In this document: positions 7,167 to 16,850 of the stretch, one piece after another | How the letters are laid out: every line of letters starts with the position of its first letter | Numbering within the stretch: position 1 is the first letter of the stretch | Assembly: GCA_017542245.1 (NCBI GenBank) | Contig: JAFXXN010000160.1 | Coordinates: 1-64,000, forward strand | Source of the DNA: Lachnospiraceae bacterium | GTDB taxonomy: Bacteria; Bacillota; Clostridia; Lachnospirales; Lachnospiraceae | DNA length: 64,000 bases | Direction of reading: 5' to 3' | Notes under the pieces: generated by a model | Database searches by the model: none | Seen by the model: only the letters and a program-made list of their open reading frames with translations | Told to the model about the DNA's origin: nothing | Translations under genes and position numbers: made by a program

Positions 7167-8891
7167 ATGAAGAAGAAAAGATATTATTTACTAAAATATT
7201 GGTATTTATACCTTCCTGCGGTACTTGGGCTTTTGATAAGTGAAGTCTTGGACATGGTATCCCCCATGGTAACCAAAGGAATAGTTGATGATGTAATAAT
7301 CGGAGGACAGACCGAATTACTTGTAAAGCTTCTGCTTTTACTTGTAGCAGTAGGAGTAGGAAGATCCGTTTTCGGTTATCTGAAGGAATACACGTTTGAC
7401 AGAACCAGCTTCGGTATAGCGGGTGAAATAAGAAGAACACTGTTTCGTCATATACAGACCCTGTCAGTAGGGTATTTTGATGATACAAATACCGGTGAGA
7501 TAATGGCCCGCTTAAAGGATGATGTGGATAAGATCCAGGCGGCATTCGGCTATATCGGAATGCTGGCGATCCAGATGGTGGTGCATACTATCATGATCCT
7601 TTACTGTATGGCAAGGATCAGCTGGAAACTGACACTTCTTCCCATGGTAGCTCTTCCGATATGCGGCCTGCTTGCAGTCATAATGGAAAGAAGGCTGGAC
7701 AGCGTTTATGATGACATAAGCGAAGAAAATGCACAGATGAACACCGTTGCGGAGGAAAACTTAAGCGGTGTCCGTATTGTAAAGGCTTTTGCAAGGGAAA
7801 AATTTGAAATAAAAAAGTTCTTGGGACATAACCGAAAATATTATGAGCTTAATATGAAGCTCTCCAAAGTCTGGATAAAATATAATCCCATGTTCCAGCT
7901 GATAGGAAGAGCACTAACTATCTTCGCTCTTCTTTGGGGAGGAATACTTGTAATAGACGAAGAACTCACACTTGGAGAGCTTGCGGCTTTTGTTGAATAT
8001 ACCATGAACGCGGTCTGGCCCATGGAAATGCTCGGATGGCTCAGCAATGAGCTTGCTTCAGCATTTGCGTCAGAAAAGAAACTTCAAAAGATATTTAATG
8101 AAAAGGCAAAGGTAACCGATCCGACAGAGGATACAGCTCCGGATACTGTACGTGGCGATATAGCGTTTAAGAAGGTTTCTTTAAATCTTGATAATAAAGA
8201 AATATTAAAGGACATCAGCTTTACGCTTCCTGCCGGAAAAACTTTAGGTATAATGGGAGATACCGGTTCGGGAAAGACAACACTCATAAACATGCTTATG
8301 CGTTTTTATGATCCCGACAGCGGTGAGGTCCAGATAGACGGGATAGATATCAGAAAAATTCCTTTAGCTAAAGTCAGAGGAAATATATCAACAGTTATGC
8401 AGGATGTTTTCCTGTTTTCGGATACTATTGAAGAGAATGTAAAAATGGGAGAAAGATCAATATCCGAAGAGAGGATAGATACTGCTTTAAGATTATCCTG
8501 CGCAGACGAGTTTGTGAATAAGCTTGATGATAAGACGGATACCGTTATAGGTGAAAGAGGCGTCGGTCTTTCGGGCGGACAGAAACAAAGAATAAGTATG
8601 GCAAGGGCAATAGCGAAAAAACGTCCCATTCTGATTTTGGACGATTCGACTTCTGCACTTGACATGGAAACCGAGAAACAGGTTCAAAGAAATCTGAAGG
8701 AACTCGGACAGATAACTAAGATAATCATTGCGCATCGTATATCTTCAGTTGCGGGGGCGGATGAGATTATAGTACTGGATAAAGGAAAAATAATTGAAAG
8801 AGGAACTCACGAGGAGCTTCTTGCAAAGAAAGGATATTATTTCAAAACATATGAGCTCCAGATCGGTTCTGTTATGGAAGAGGTGGTATAA
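7167..8891 (+). CDS. Heterodimeric ABC multidrug exporter, subunit with degenerate ATP site (BmrC-like)
   Basis: Fused membrane and ATPase domains, 574 residues: six-helix exporter domain (about 1-310) then ATPase domain. Walker A is GDTGSGKTT, signature LSGGQ, and the H-loop IIAHR is intact. Walker B reads LILDDSTSALD, with Asp where the catalytic Glu should be. That is the hallmark of the non-hydrolytic site in heterodimeric exporters such as BmrCD, LmrCD and TM287/288. The start at 7167 follows ATAGGAG; the in-frame ATG at 7134 lies in hairpin-rich leader. Its stop overlaps the next start (TAATG), so the two subunits are translationally coupled. Likely expels drugs or lipid-like compounds; substrate unknown. 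Confidence 0.9.
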   Translation: MKKKRYYLLKYWYLYLPAVLGLLISEVLDMVSPMVTKGIVDDVIIGGQTELLVKLLLLLVAVGVGRSVFGYLKEYTFDRTSFGIAGEIRRTLFRHIQTLSVGYFDDTNTGEIMARLKDDVDKIQAAFGYIGMLAIQMVVHTIMILYCMARISWKLTLLPMVALPICGLLAVIMERRLDSVYDDISEENAQMNTVAEENLSGVRIVKAFAREKFEIKKFLGHNRKYYELNMKLSKVWIKYNPMFQLIGRALTIFALLWGGILVIDEELTLGELAAFVEYTMNAVWPMEMLGWLSNELASAFASEKKLQKIFNEKAKVTDPTEDTAPDTVRGDIAFKKVSLNLDNKEILKDISFTLPAGKTLGIMGDTGSGKTTLINMLMRFYDPDSGEVQIDGIDIRKIPLAKVRGNISTVMQDVFLFSDTIEENVKMGERSISEERIDTALRLSCADEFVNKLDDKTDTVIGERGVGLSGGQKQRISMARAIAKKRPILILDDSTSALDMETEKQVQRNLKELGQITKIIIAHRISSVAGADEIIVLDKGKIIERGTHEELLAKKGYYFKTYELQIGSVMEEVV

Positions 8892-10831
8892 TGGCGATGA
8901 ATACTACGAAGCAGGATGAACAGGTGAGGGAAGTAAAAAAGAGTAAAACCTTGATGCGTCTGTTCAGATATCTGCTCGGATATAGAATGAAGATAGTGGC
9001 AGTCTTTCTCATAATGGGAGTGACTACCGGTATCGCTATAGTTAATCCGCTACTGATCGAATATATCATTAACAAGGAGATAGCGGATGGAAATGTAAAA
9101 GGAGTCATAATATTCTGCATACTGGGAGTATTGATGAACATAGTCATGGTACTTCTCATCAAGCTCAGAATGTATATCATGGCACTGGTTTCAAACGATG
9201 TGCTTGTAAAAATCAGGCAGGAACTGTATGAGCATATCCAGACTCTCGGATTTAACTTTTTTGACAGCCGTCCTACAGGAAAGATTCTTTCCCGTATAAT
9301 GGGAGATGTTAATTCCTTAAAGGATGTGCTGATGAACAGCGTAACTACTCTTATTCCTGACGCTGTAACATTAATCGCAGTTGTTGTAATAATGCTGGTT
9401 AAGAATCCGAGACTTGGTGCAGCCTCTCTCTGGAGCCTCCCCATAATGATAGTCGGGATAATGGTTACGGAAAGAAAAGCACATAAATGCTGGCAGACCT
9501 TCAGAAAGAAGAACTCTAACTTAAATGCGTTTATTCATGAGGATGTGGCAGGAATCAGAGTTATTCAGAGTTTCAACGCCGAAAAGGAAACAGAAGAGAC
9601 TTTTGATGAGCTTGTAGATGAGCATAGGACATCATTTAATAAAGCGGTGTTTTTCTCGGATCTTTTCTGGCCGATTGCAGACAGTTCCTGGACCGCAGGA
9701 CTTATAGCAATGTATTTTGTAGGAGTAATGGTAGTAGGAGCTGGTGATGCACCGGTAGGTACACTGATCGCATTTGGGTCTTACATAGGTATGTTCTGGC
9801 AGCCTGTTATGAACCTGAGTAATTATTTTAATCAGATGATCACAAATGTTGCGGGTGCGGAGAGAATTTTTGAGATACTTGATACAAAGCCTGAGATAAG
9901 TGACAGGGATGACGCTATTGTTCCCGAGGATATAAAGGGAGAGGTAACTTTTGAAGATGTCAGTTTTGACTATGATGAAAAACTGCCTGTTGCATCAAAT
10001 ATTGAAGAAGATCCCGACGAAGGAGACGATATAGGCTGGAGTGCCTTAAGAGATCAAGGTAAACACAGCAGTCAAAAGTCTTCCGAAAAGCAGGAAAAAA
10101 CGACAGAAGAAACAACCGGTACCATAATAACCGGAAACGGAATACAGATGTGCAAAGTACTTAATAATGTCAGCTTTAAGGTTAAGGCCGGAGAGACTAT
10201 AGCTCTCGTAGGACCGACCGGTGCCGGTAAGAGTACCATAGTAAACCTCATTGCAAGGTTCTATGATGTATGTTCAGGAAGGATACTGATTGATGGGAAT
10301 GATGTAAGAGACATAAGTTCAGAATTCTTGAGGAGCAGGCTTGGAGTTATGACACAGGACAATTTCCTTTTCACGGGAACAGTCAGGGAAAATATACGGT
10401 ACGGAAGGCTTGATGCAACAGATGAGGAAATCGAGGCAGCAGCCAAAGCAGTCAATGCTCATGAATTCATTATGAAGATGGAAAAGGGATATGATACCGA
10501 ATTAAAAGAGCGCGGTGCCGGATTGTCAGCCGGACAGCGGCAATTACTTGCTTTTGCAAGAACATTTGTATCAAATCCTTCAATACTGATCCTTGATGAA
10601 GCAACATCGAGCATAGATACCCATACCGAACAGCTTGTTCAACAGGGAATAGAGACTTTGCTTAAAGGAAGGACTTCTTTTGTTATCGCTCATCGTCTGT
10701 CAACCGTAAGAAATGCCGACAGGATATTTGTTGTGGATAAAGGCGGTATAGTTGAGTCAGGAACGCCCAAGGAACTAATGGCGCTTAAAGGAGAGTATTA
10801 TGCTCTTCAGAAAGCTCAGATGGCAGTGTAA
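8891..10831 (+). CDS. Heterodimeric ABC multidrug exporter, catalytic subunit (BmrD-like)
   Basis: Partner of the preceding subunit, 646 residues. The exporter membrane domain covers about 1-330 and the ATPase domain follows. Walker A is GPTGAGKST, Walker B LILDEATSSID with the catalytic Glu, and the H-loop VIAHR is present. The signature is LSAGQ instead of LSGGQ. This fits the model in which the degenerate site combines the partner's Asp-containing Walker B with this subunit's altered signature. An extra acidic, polar insert of about 70 residues (EEDPDEGDDIGW ... TTEETTGTI) splits the first ATPase strands, explaining the longer chain, as in B. subtilis BmrD (YheH). Cotranslated with the upstream gene. 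Confidence 0.9.
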   Translation: MAMNTTKQDEQVREVKKSKTLMRLFRYLLGYRMKIVAVFLIMGVTTGIAIVNPLLIEYIINKEIADGNVKGVIIFCILGVLMNIVMVLLIKLRMYIMALVSNDVLVKIRQELYEHIQTLGFNFFDSRPTGKILSRIMGDVNSLKDVLMNSVTTLIPDAVTLIAVVVIMLVKNPRLGAASLWSLPIMIVGIMVTERKAHKCWQTFRKKNSNLNAFIHEDVAGIRVIQSFNAEKETEETFDELVDEHRTSFNKAVFFSDLFWPIADSSWTAGLIAMYFVGVMVVGAGDAPVGTLIAFGSYIGMFWQPVMNLSNYFNQMITNVAGAERIFEILDTKPEISDRDDAIVPEDIKGEVTFEDVSFDYDEKLPVASNIEEDPDEGDDIGWSALRDQGKHSSQKSSEKQEKTTEETTGTIITGNGIQMCKVLNNVSFKVKAGETIALVGPTGAGKSTIVNLIARFYDVCSGRILIDGNDVRDISSEFLRSRLGVMTQDNFLFTGTVRENIRYGRLDATDEEIEAAAKAVNAHEFIMKMEKGYDTELKERGAGLSAGQRQLLAFARTFVSNPSILILDEATSSIDTHTEQLVQQGIETLLKGRTSFVIAHRLSTVRNADRIFVVDKGGIVESGTPKELMALKGEYYALQKAQMAV

Positions 10832-10838
10832 AATCAGC

Positions 10839-10867
10839 TTGCATTAGATAAGGATAAAAAGTATAAT
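10839..10867 (+). promoter_or_regulatory. Promoter of the hybrid kinase gene
   Basis: TTGCAT (10839-10844), 17-base spacer, TATAAT (10862-10867). Transcription would start near 10874, only about five bases before the ATG at 10879, which favours the later start at 10951. Confidence 0.6.
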
Positions 10868-10950
10868 AGAACCTATAAATGATTCCTTTTATTATTGAAA
10901 GGAACAGGAGGGTTTACACGGAGAAACCTCTTTTCTCCGAAAGACAAAAT

Positions 10951-13284
10951 ATGAGATTTAATATAGACTTTGAAATACTCGGAGCATTGGTTACTTTAGC
11001 CATTGCATATAATTTTAAGAGGAATTATGTATCGAGGACCAGGAGTGAAAATACTTTTATAAGGATGGTATATTTTATTCTTGGTTCTCAGATACTTGAC
11101 ATGGTTTCAGCCTATACAATCTGTTTAGAAAAACCTGAACTAAACATATTAAATCATATTCTTACTTCAGGTTATTTTTTGTGTGCCTTCGCGACCTCAG
11201 TTGCTTTTGAAAGATATGTTGTAACATATATAGCTGAAGTCAGCAAGAACAGGGTTTATGATATACTCAGAAAAACAGTGATCATAGCCTATACTGTTTT
11301 CAGTTTACTGAATCCCATAACGGGACTTGCATTCTATTTTGACGATAATGGAATTTATTACCATGGAAGTCTGTATGTCTTAGGATATATAGCTCCTGCA
11401 ATTTTTATGATAGCCTCATTGTTTTTTGTTGTGCAATATCGGAGATGTTTTGCAAAAAAACAGTGGGTATCGAGTGTCTTTTTCATCTTTGTTGTATTTA
11501 TTGCAATGACTCTGCAGATAGCAGTATTAAAAGATCTGTATCTTACTTTCGGAATCATTCCGGTTGCTCTTTTGATGGTGATGTTTTCACTTGAAACTCC
11601 AGACTATAAAAAACTGATGAAAACTTTAGATGAGCTTGAAAAGGCCAAACAGGAGGCTCTTTCTGCCAATAAAGTTAAAAGCGATTTCTTGGCGAACATG
11701 TCTCATGAAATCCGTACTCCTATCAACTCCATACTGGGATTTAACGAAATGATACTTCGCGAAACCGAGGATGATGAGACTTTTGCATATGCTTCGAACA
11801 TCAAAACAAGCGGACAGAATCTTCTTTCTATAGTAAATGATATCCTGGATCTTTCTAAGATTGAAGCCGGAAAGATGGAAATAGTTTCTGTGGAGTATGA
11901 TATTGCCAATGCTATCACATCCCTTATAAAAATGATCATGCCCCGTGCCGAGGAAAAAGGACTTTCTCTGAAATATCAGATAGACAGTAACATTCCGAAA
12001 AAACTTTTTGGTGATGAGGTCAGAGTTTTCCAGGTGCTTACCAACCTTATGACAAATGCGGTAAAATATACCGAAAAGGGAGAAGTTAAGCTCGATATAT
12101 ATGTTAAAAGAGTCCATGGGGATAAGGTGGATTTATACTTTGCAGTTAAAGATACCGGTATCGGTATAAAGCCTGAAAATATTGAAAAACTGTTTTCAGA
12201 ATTCAGCAGGATTGAAGAAAGTGCGCATAAGATAGAGGGTACCGGCCTGGGAATTCCGATAACCATGAAGTGTCTTAACCTTATGGGGAGTAAATTAGAA
12301 GTAGAAAGTATTTTCGGAAAAGGGTCATTATTCTATTTTGTTTTAGAGCAGAAGATTGTTGATAAGGAACCTATCGGAGAGTTTAAAACAGTTCAGCTTG
12401 ATGAATATACGGATGTGGAAGTCTTTAGAGAGGATTTTGTCGCACCGGATGCTCATGTTCTGGTAGTAGATGATGTTGAAATGAACCTGAAAGTATTTAA
12501 GGGGTTGCTGAAATACTCTCGAATGCAGATTGATACCGCGGGCAGCGGAGCTATGGCTATAGAACTTCTAAAAAAGAACAGCTATGATATCGTATTCATG
12601 GATCATCAGATGCCTGAGATGGATGGAATAGAGACTCTGGGTAAGATAAAGGCGGATGAGGTGTTAGGAAACATCAAGGTACCTTTCATAGCCCTTACGG
12701 CCAATGCAATATCGGGAGCGCGGGATATGTATATGAAAAAAGGATTTTCCGATTATCTTACAAAACCCGTGGACGGAAGGAAGCTGTCGGAAATGCTTCG
12801 CAAATGGCTGCCTTCGGATATAATTAGGTTAGAAAAAACTGAAAAGAAAAAGCATGATAAAGAAGAAATAAAAGAACCGGACAACAGTGAGGTCACGGAA
12901 TCTGGGAAGACATCGGATATTTCAGGGCTGACGGAGATCGGACTGGATGTTAAACGTGCGCTGGAGTATTGCATGCAGGACGAAAGCTTTTATGCGGAGA
13001 TTATCCATGATTTTGTTTCAAGTACGGAAAACAACCGGGCAGAAATGTCGGGATATCTTGAGAAGAAAGACTTTAAGAATTTTGGAATCAAAGCCCACGC
13101 TTTAAAAGGACTGGCAAGGACTATAGGAGCGGATGAACTGTCTGAAAAAGCAAAAGCCCTGGAAATGGCGGCAAAAGCCGGAGACGGAGCATTTATTGAA
13201 GAAAATGGGCAGAACCTGCTAGAAGCATATGGTGAACTTTCCGAAAAACTGGACAAATGGTGTGCCATTTACGATAAGAGATAA
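10951..13284 (+). CDS. Membrane-bound hybrid histidine kinase (HisKA-HATPase-REC-Hpt)
   Basis: A 777-residue sensor with its whole phosphorelay in one chain. About seven hydrophobic helices cover 1-210. The phosphoacceptor His252 lies in FLANMSHEIRTP. The ATPase domain has the N box LTNLMTNAVKYT and the G boxes DTGIGIKPE and GTGLGIPI. A receiver follows with Asp551 (VFMDHQMPEMDG), then an Hpt domain with His716 (IKAHALKG). No cognate output regulator lies beside it. The start is uncertain: the ATG at 10879 would sit almost on the transcription start. AGGAGGG (10906-10912) is separated from the ATG at 10951 by a perfect hairpin, CGGAGAAA/TTTCTCCG (10919-10939). Confidence 0.9.
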   Translation: MRFNIDFEILGALVTLAIAYNFKRNYVSRTRSENTFIRMVYFILGSQILDMVSAYTICLEKPELNILNHILTSGYFLCAFATSVAFERYVVTYIAEVSKNRVYDILRKTVIIAYTVFSLLNPITGLAFYFDDNGIYYHGSLYVLGYIAPAIFMIASLFFVVQYRRCFAKKQWVSSVFFIFVVFIAMTLQIAVLKDLYLTFGIIPVALLMVMFSLETPDYKKLMKTLDELEKAKQEALSANKVKSDFLANMSHEIRTPINSILGFNEMILRETEDDETFAYASNIKTSGQNLLSIVNDILDLSKIEAGKMEIVSVEYDIANAITSLIKMIMPRAEEKGLSLKYQIDSNIPKKLFGDEVRVFQVLTNLMTNAVKYTEKGEVKLDIYVKRVHGDKVDLYFAVKDTGIGIKPENIEKLFSEFSRIEESAHKIEGTGLGIPITMKCLNLMGSKLEVESIFGKGSLFYFVLEQKIVDKEPIGEFKTVQLDEYTDVEVFREDFVAPDAHVLVVDDVEMNLKVFKGLLKYSRMQIDTAGSGAMAIELLKKNSYDIVFMDHQMPEMDGIETLGKIKADEVLGNIKVPFIALTANAISGARDMYMKKGFSDYLTKPVDGRKLSEMLRKWLPSDIIRLEKTEKKKHDKEEIKEPDNSEVTESGKTSDISGLTEIGLDVKRALEYCMQDESFYAEIIHDFVSSTENNRAEMSGYLEKKDFKNFGIKAHALKGLARTIGADELSEKAKALEMAAKAGDGAFIEENGQNLLEAYGELSEKLDKWCAIYDKR

Positions 13285-13317
13285 ACAAGTTTTGATATCT
13301 AAAGGAGATACAGCAGG

Positions 13318-15603
13318 ATGAAAAAAAGGAATGGAAAATATGCTTTTGGTTTATCGTTTATGCTGGGGATAATAGCGGTTGCTATTTTAGCGCTGTGTTT
13401 AGTATTGATTTGTGAGGGGTTCGGATGGTTTTCTCTGTTTGGTAATGAAGAGAATTTTTCTGATGCCCTGGCAATAATAGGAATCAGTTTTTCGGTTACA
13501 TTTATTACAACCTCTCTTTTAGGCGGCTTGTCTGATAAATCAGAAAAGATTTACTGGTTAAATTACCCTGAGCACTATCTGATAAACAGTTTTTTGAATT
13601 TTAATGTATTATCAAGTGTGGCATTTACATGTCTGGCTATACAAACCGTTATGGTATTTCTTAAATCGGTTGATCCTAGTATAAGAGAAGCGATATTTCT
13701 TTCGGCTTTTATTATTGATATAGTTTCTATTGTTATACTGACCTATAAGTTTACGGCTGTATTTTTTACAAGGAAAAGATTGTTGAAAAAAGCTGAATTA
13801 AGATTTAAGAAATTGATTGAAACTCCGGAAGAGGAAGAAGAATTATATCAGGCGGTAGTAGGGATATTTAATAATACAATAGAAGCTGCAGGCAGAGAAG
13901 GAAGTGATCTTGAGAGGATAAAGGAAAATATTTCTCTGCTGCTTAAATACGATCAAAAAACAATATGTTCATCCTGGCTGACAAGGCTTATCATCGAGAT
14001 AGGACGTGCAAACCATTTGATACTTATTCAGTTTGTCACACTTACCAAAGATGAAAAATTCCTTTCATATTTTGAAAAAATGGATTTTAAAGAAAACCTT
14101 CCCGATGAAAGCAATGAGATTCTCAAATTTATATATTCATTACGTATAGATGAACTGAAAGGAGAGTTGGAGGAAGGAGATTTTGATCCCGATGATCCTG
14201 ATGCATTGTATGAAAAAGCTAAAAAATGGGAAGTTATTGGTAATAAAGTAAGTATTATTCTGAAAAAAATACCATCAGATTCCAAAGCTAATTGCATATT
14301 CTGGTTAAATCAGCTTATTAAGCTTCCTTATGACTTGTTAAAAAAAGATTACTGCTATAATACGGTAACAATAGGCTGGGATGTAGTTCTTGTTCGCTTT
14401 GAAGACAGCATAAGGAATAAAGATGTAGATGCTTATCAGGCTTTATCTAAGCGGATCTTCGGATTTTTAAGTGAGCATCCTTCGTTCTATTATGACGATG
14501 ACTTTGGCTTTATAAGATATTTTCGTGAACAATTAGGTGAAGAATTAAGTAAAAAAACTGCAGAGCTCATTAACAGTCTGTCAAAAGAGCAATTACCATA
14601 TATGATCGATATGATAGAATCAAAAGAAGAAAAAGACAGATTTCTCGTGTGGATGACGGATCAGATGGCGGAAAAGAATATATCTGAGGAACTGTGGGAA
14701 GCATCAAAAACTGCAGGTTATAACTATACTGGGAAAAAATCATATTCAGGAATATTCTTAAAAGCGATTATTACCGAACTGTATAAAAAAGAAAAAGCAG
14801 TTTCAAAAGAATATGATACATATCGTAAAAATGGAGAGGAAATAAACTATTCGAGAAATATTCCTTTAAGGACATATATAAAATATGTTGAGAAAATGAC
14901 AAAATTGTTGTCACAAGTTAAGAAATATGAGGGGAATAAAAGCGGCTCATCATTAACAGAATTCATAAGAGAAGTTGTGTCACGAGTGGTTGTGGGTGAG
15001 AAGAATACTTTCACTTATGATGAAGAAGAGTATACGGCTACTGGTGTTAAAGAAATAAAAGTTGAAAAAAATATAAATTGCTATACGGTTATCCTTGAGG
15101 CCCTTATGGAGGAGGAAGAAAATGTGGGACTGGAGGATTACAGAGATGCTTTGGCGATTTGGCAAATGGGAATATATAATTATTTCACTAACGAAAAGGA
15201 GAAAAACCAGAAAGAAGCTGAACTTCTGTTTTTCCTTGCAAAGCTAAACAAGGTTATACTTAAAGACGATTTGCCAGAGAAAGACAAAAGAGTTTTTGCA
15301 GAAATCATGGTAAGAATTCTTACCAATCCCTGTTTAATCTCTGCATACAACGGAAACTCAAAAGAGATTAAAAAAAGCTTGAACTATATAAAATCCGATC
15401 AGGCAGCATTGAAAGATGCAAATGATTTTCTGAAAGTACTTGATTATGAAGACGGTTCTTATTCAGATTTAGATGAAATGTATCAGTATAGTAATAACTG
15501 TGAGCAGATTGAAGATATGGATAATGCAGATTATTACAGACAGGCAGCGGAGGATTACGAAAAAGTACTGAAGATATTTAAAAAGCGCATTTCTTCAAAA
15601 TAA
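13318..15603 (+). CDS. Large membrane-anchored protein of unknown function
   Basis: A 761-residue protein I do not recognise. The first 150 residues hold about four hydrophobic helices (AVAILALCLVLICEGF, IIGISFSVTFITTSLL, FLSAFIIDIVSIVILTY and one between). The remaining 600 residues are charged, helix-rich and rich in Glu/Lys, with tetratricopeptide-like stretches near the end (EQIEDMDNADYYRQAAEDYEKVLKIFKKR). It has a good AAAGGAG site. Base composition is clearly AT-richer than that of the exporter and kinase genes upstream, hinting at a separate origin. It follows the hybrid kinase by about 30 bases and precedes a YczE-like gene by 18-30 bases, so all three may be one transcript. Confidence 0.7.
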   Translation: MKKRNGKYAFGLSFMLGIIAVAILALCLVLICEGFGWFSLFGNEENFSDALAIIGISFSVTFITTSLLGGLSDKSEKIYWLNYPEHYLINSFLNFNVLSSVAFTCLAIQTVMVFLKSVDPSIREAIFLSAFIIDIVSIVILTYKFTAVFFTRKRLLKKAELRFKKLIETPEEEEELYQAVVGIFNNTIEAAGREGSDLERIKENISLLLKYDQKTICSSWLTRLIIEIGRANHLILIQFVTLTKDEKFLSYFEKMDFKENLPDESNEILKFIYSLRIDELKGELEEGDFDPDDPDALYEKAKKWEVIGNKVSIILKKIPSDSKANCIFWLNQLIKLPYDLLKKDYCYNTVTIGWDVVLVRFEDSIRNKDVDAYQALSKRIFGFLSEHPSFYYDDDFGFIRYFREQLGEELSKKTAELINSLSKEQLPYMIDMIESKEEKDRFLVWMTDQMAEKNISEELWEASKTAGYNYTGKKSYSGIFLKAIITELYKKEKAVSKEYDTYRKNGEEINYSRNIPLRTYIKYVEKMTKLLSQVKKYEGNKSGSSLTEFIREVVSRVVVGEKNTFTYDEEEYTATGVKEIKVEKNINCYTVILEALMEEEENVGLEDYRDALAIWQMGIYNYFTNEKEKNQKEAELLFFLAKLNKVILKDDLPEKDKRVFAEIMVRILTNPCLISAYNGNSKEIKKSLNYIKSDQAALKDANDFLKVLDYEDGSYSDLDEMYQYSNNCEQIEDMDNADYYRQAAEDYEKVLKIFKKRISSK

Positions 15604-15632
15604 AAAATTGAAACTATGTATTGAGAATGATT

Positions 15633-16301
15633 ATGAAAAAAAAGAAGATTAATTTTCCGAAAAGTTATGATATTCTTTTTGCCCTAATAGGAGTGGCTTT
15701 CTGCGGCATAGGAGCGGGTTTTGCAAACTGTGCTTTACTTGGCATGGACTCGATAGGGATTTTTTATGATGGCATCAGGAATATACTCGGCTTATCTTCT
15801 GAGTCCCTGGGTATAGCAAGTTATATTGTAAATGGAACCATAATTGCATTCCTGTTTATAGTTTCACGGAAATATGTAAATTTTGGGACCTTTGTCCATT
15901 TTGTTGCATATGGTAGTTTTATCACTGTCGGAAATGCAATATTTAATCTGATAGGTAATGATGAATTATATGTAAGGATTATTTTCTGTGTAGTAGGATA
16001 TCTGTTGCTTTATACCGGAGTAAGCCTCTTTGTTGCAATCGATATAGGGGTGGATGCCTTTACCGGACTGGTACTATTCCTGACAGATCTGACACATTTT
16101 AAATTGAAATACGTAAAGATGGTTTTCGACCTGATACTTATAGTGGTAGGATTTGTGCTGGGCGGAGTCTTAGGCGTGGCAACTGTTGTAACCATGGTGG
16201 CGGCCGGTCCGTTTATCGATGTTGTATCAAAGAAATTCCAGTCACTGTACTTTACAGTATTCTTAAAATTTTGGAGAAAAAATGAAAAAGGCAGAAAATA
16301 A
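15633..16301 (+). CDS. YczE/YyaS/YitT-family membrane protein
   Basis: About 222 residues, with five or six hydrophobic helices beginning at DILFALIGVAFCGIGAGFANCALLGMDSIGIFYDGI. The GMDSIG and IDIGVDAFTGL segments are typical of the YczE branch of this family, whose biochemical role is largely unknown. YczE of Bacillus has been linked to lipopeptide production, but nothing here points to that. Start choice is weak: TTG 15621, ATG 15627 and ATG 15633 are in frame, and a GAGA six bases before 15633 favours the last. The stop lies inside a bidirectional terminator. Confidence 0.75.
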   Translation: MKKKKINFPKSYDILFALIGVAFCGIGAGFANCALLGMDSIGIFYDGIRNILGLSSESLGIASYIVNGTIIAFLFIVSRKYVNFGTFVHFVAYGSFITVGNAIFNLIGNDELYVRIIFCVVGYLLLYTGVSLFVAIDIGVDAFTGLVLFLTDLTHFKLKYVKMVFDLILIVVGFVLGGVLGVATVVTMVAAGPFIDVVSKKFQSLYFTVFLKFWRKNEKGRK

Positions 16302-16312
16302 TCTGCCTTTTT
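16285..16312. terminator. Bidirectional terminator overlapping the YczE-like stop
   Basis: AAAAAGGCAGA (16285-16295) pairs with TCTGCCTTTTT (16302-16312). A- and T-runs on both sides serve both convergent genes. The TAA stop of the plus-strand gene is in the loop. Confidence 0.85.
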
Positions 16313-16319
16313 CTTATGA

Positions 16320-16640
16320 TTACTGTTTTATAAACTCAGTTCCGGAAATAATGAGATTTTTACCGTTTTTACTAAAACTGGCTCTCCAAACCTGATCTCC
16401 CAAAATAGGGATTGTGTAAGTGATAACTATTTGAGTATCGTTTAACTCAAATGTTCCGTCAACATTTAATCCGAAAGCTGACATGGTAACAGTATTGTCC
16501 TTAAAAGTAAATTTCTGCTTGGCAGCGTCGTTTGAGATGTATGTTCCGTCAATTCTATCTCCGCTACATGCCGAAAGTGATAAGATCATGACAAGAATCA
16601 TTAGTATAGATAGTATTTTTTTATGGCTGTTTTTTAACAT
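16320..16640 (-). CDS. Small lipoprotein
   Basis: 106 residues. The signal peptide ends in the lipobox LSAC, so the mature protein begins with a lipidated Cys at position 25 and should be anchored to the outer face of the membrane. The 80-residue mature part (GTYISNDAAKQKFTFKDNTVTM ... GTFELNDTQIVITYTI) is a small beta-rich domain resembling the DUF5640/META-like lipoproteins common in clostridia. No catalytic feature is visible. It has its own promoter (16676-16704) and shares a terminator with the convergent gene. Confidence 0.75.
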   Translation of the reverse strand: MLKNSHKKILSILMILVMILSLSACSGDRIDGTYISNDAAKQKFTFKDNTVTMSAFGLNVDGTFELNDTQIVITYTIPILGDQVWRASFSKNGKNLIISGTEFIKQ

Positions 16641-16675
16641 GATAGATTCCTTTCTGTACCCAAAAGCATAGCCAT

Positions 16676-16704
16676 ATTATAGTTTTTTGGGATTTATTTG
16701 TCAA
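16676..16704 (-). promoter_or_regulatory. Promoter of the small lipoprotein gene
   Basis: On the minus strand TTGACA (16704-16699), 17-base spacer, TATAAT (16681-16676). Full consensus at both hexamers. Confidence 0.8.
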
Positions 16705-16733
16705 ACAGAAAAGTTTTCAAAGCATCATGTTGT

Positions 16734-16765
16734 AAAAATGTGTTATATTGTAAAGATACTTTTCT
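16734..16765. repeat. 32-bp repeat, left copy (inverted partner at 25541)
   Basis: The core TTATATTGTAAAGATACTTT occurs here and, reverse-complemented, at 25541-25572. The full 32 bases differ by one position. It lies immediately upstream of the alcohol dehydrogenase promoter (-10 TATAAT at 16794-16799). Confidence 0.7.
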
Positions 16766-16850
16766 TCACTTGTAAAGGGGCGGGAAAACATATTATAATA
16801 CAGGCATAGATAAATGTAACCCGTTGTTTTATTATCAAAAAGGAGAAGAT

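Noticed and set aside
6952-7545. 197-codon minus-strand frame across the exporter leader
   Set aside because: Runs through the terminator and hairpins and then antisense to the exporter gene; no start signal.
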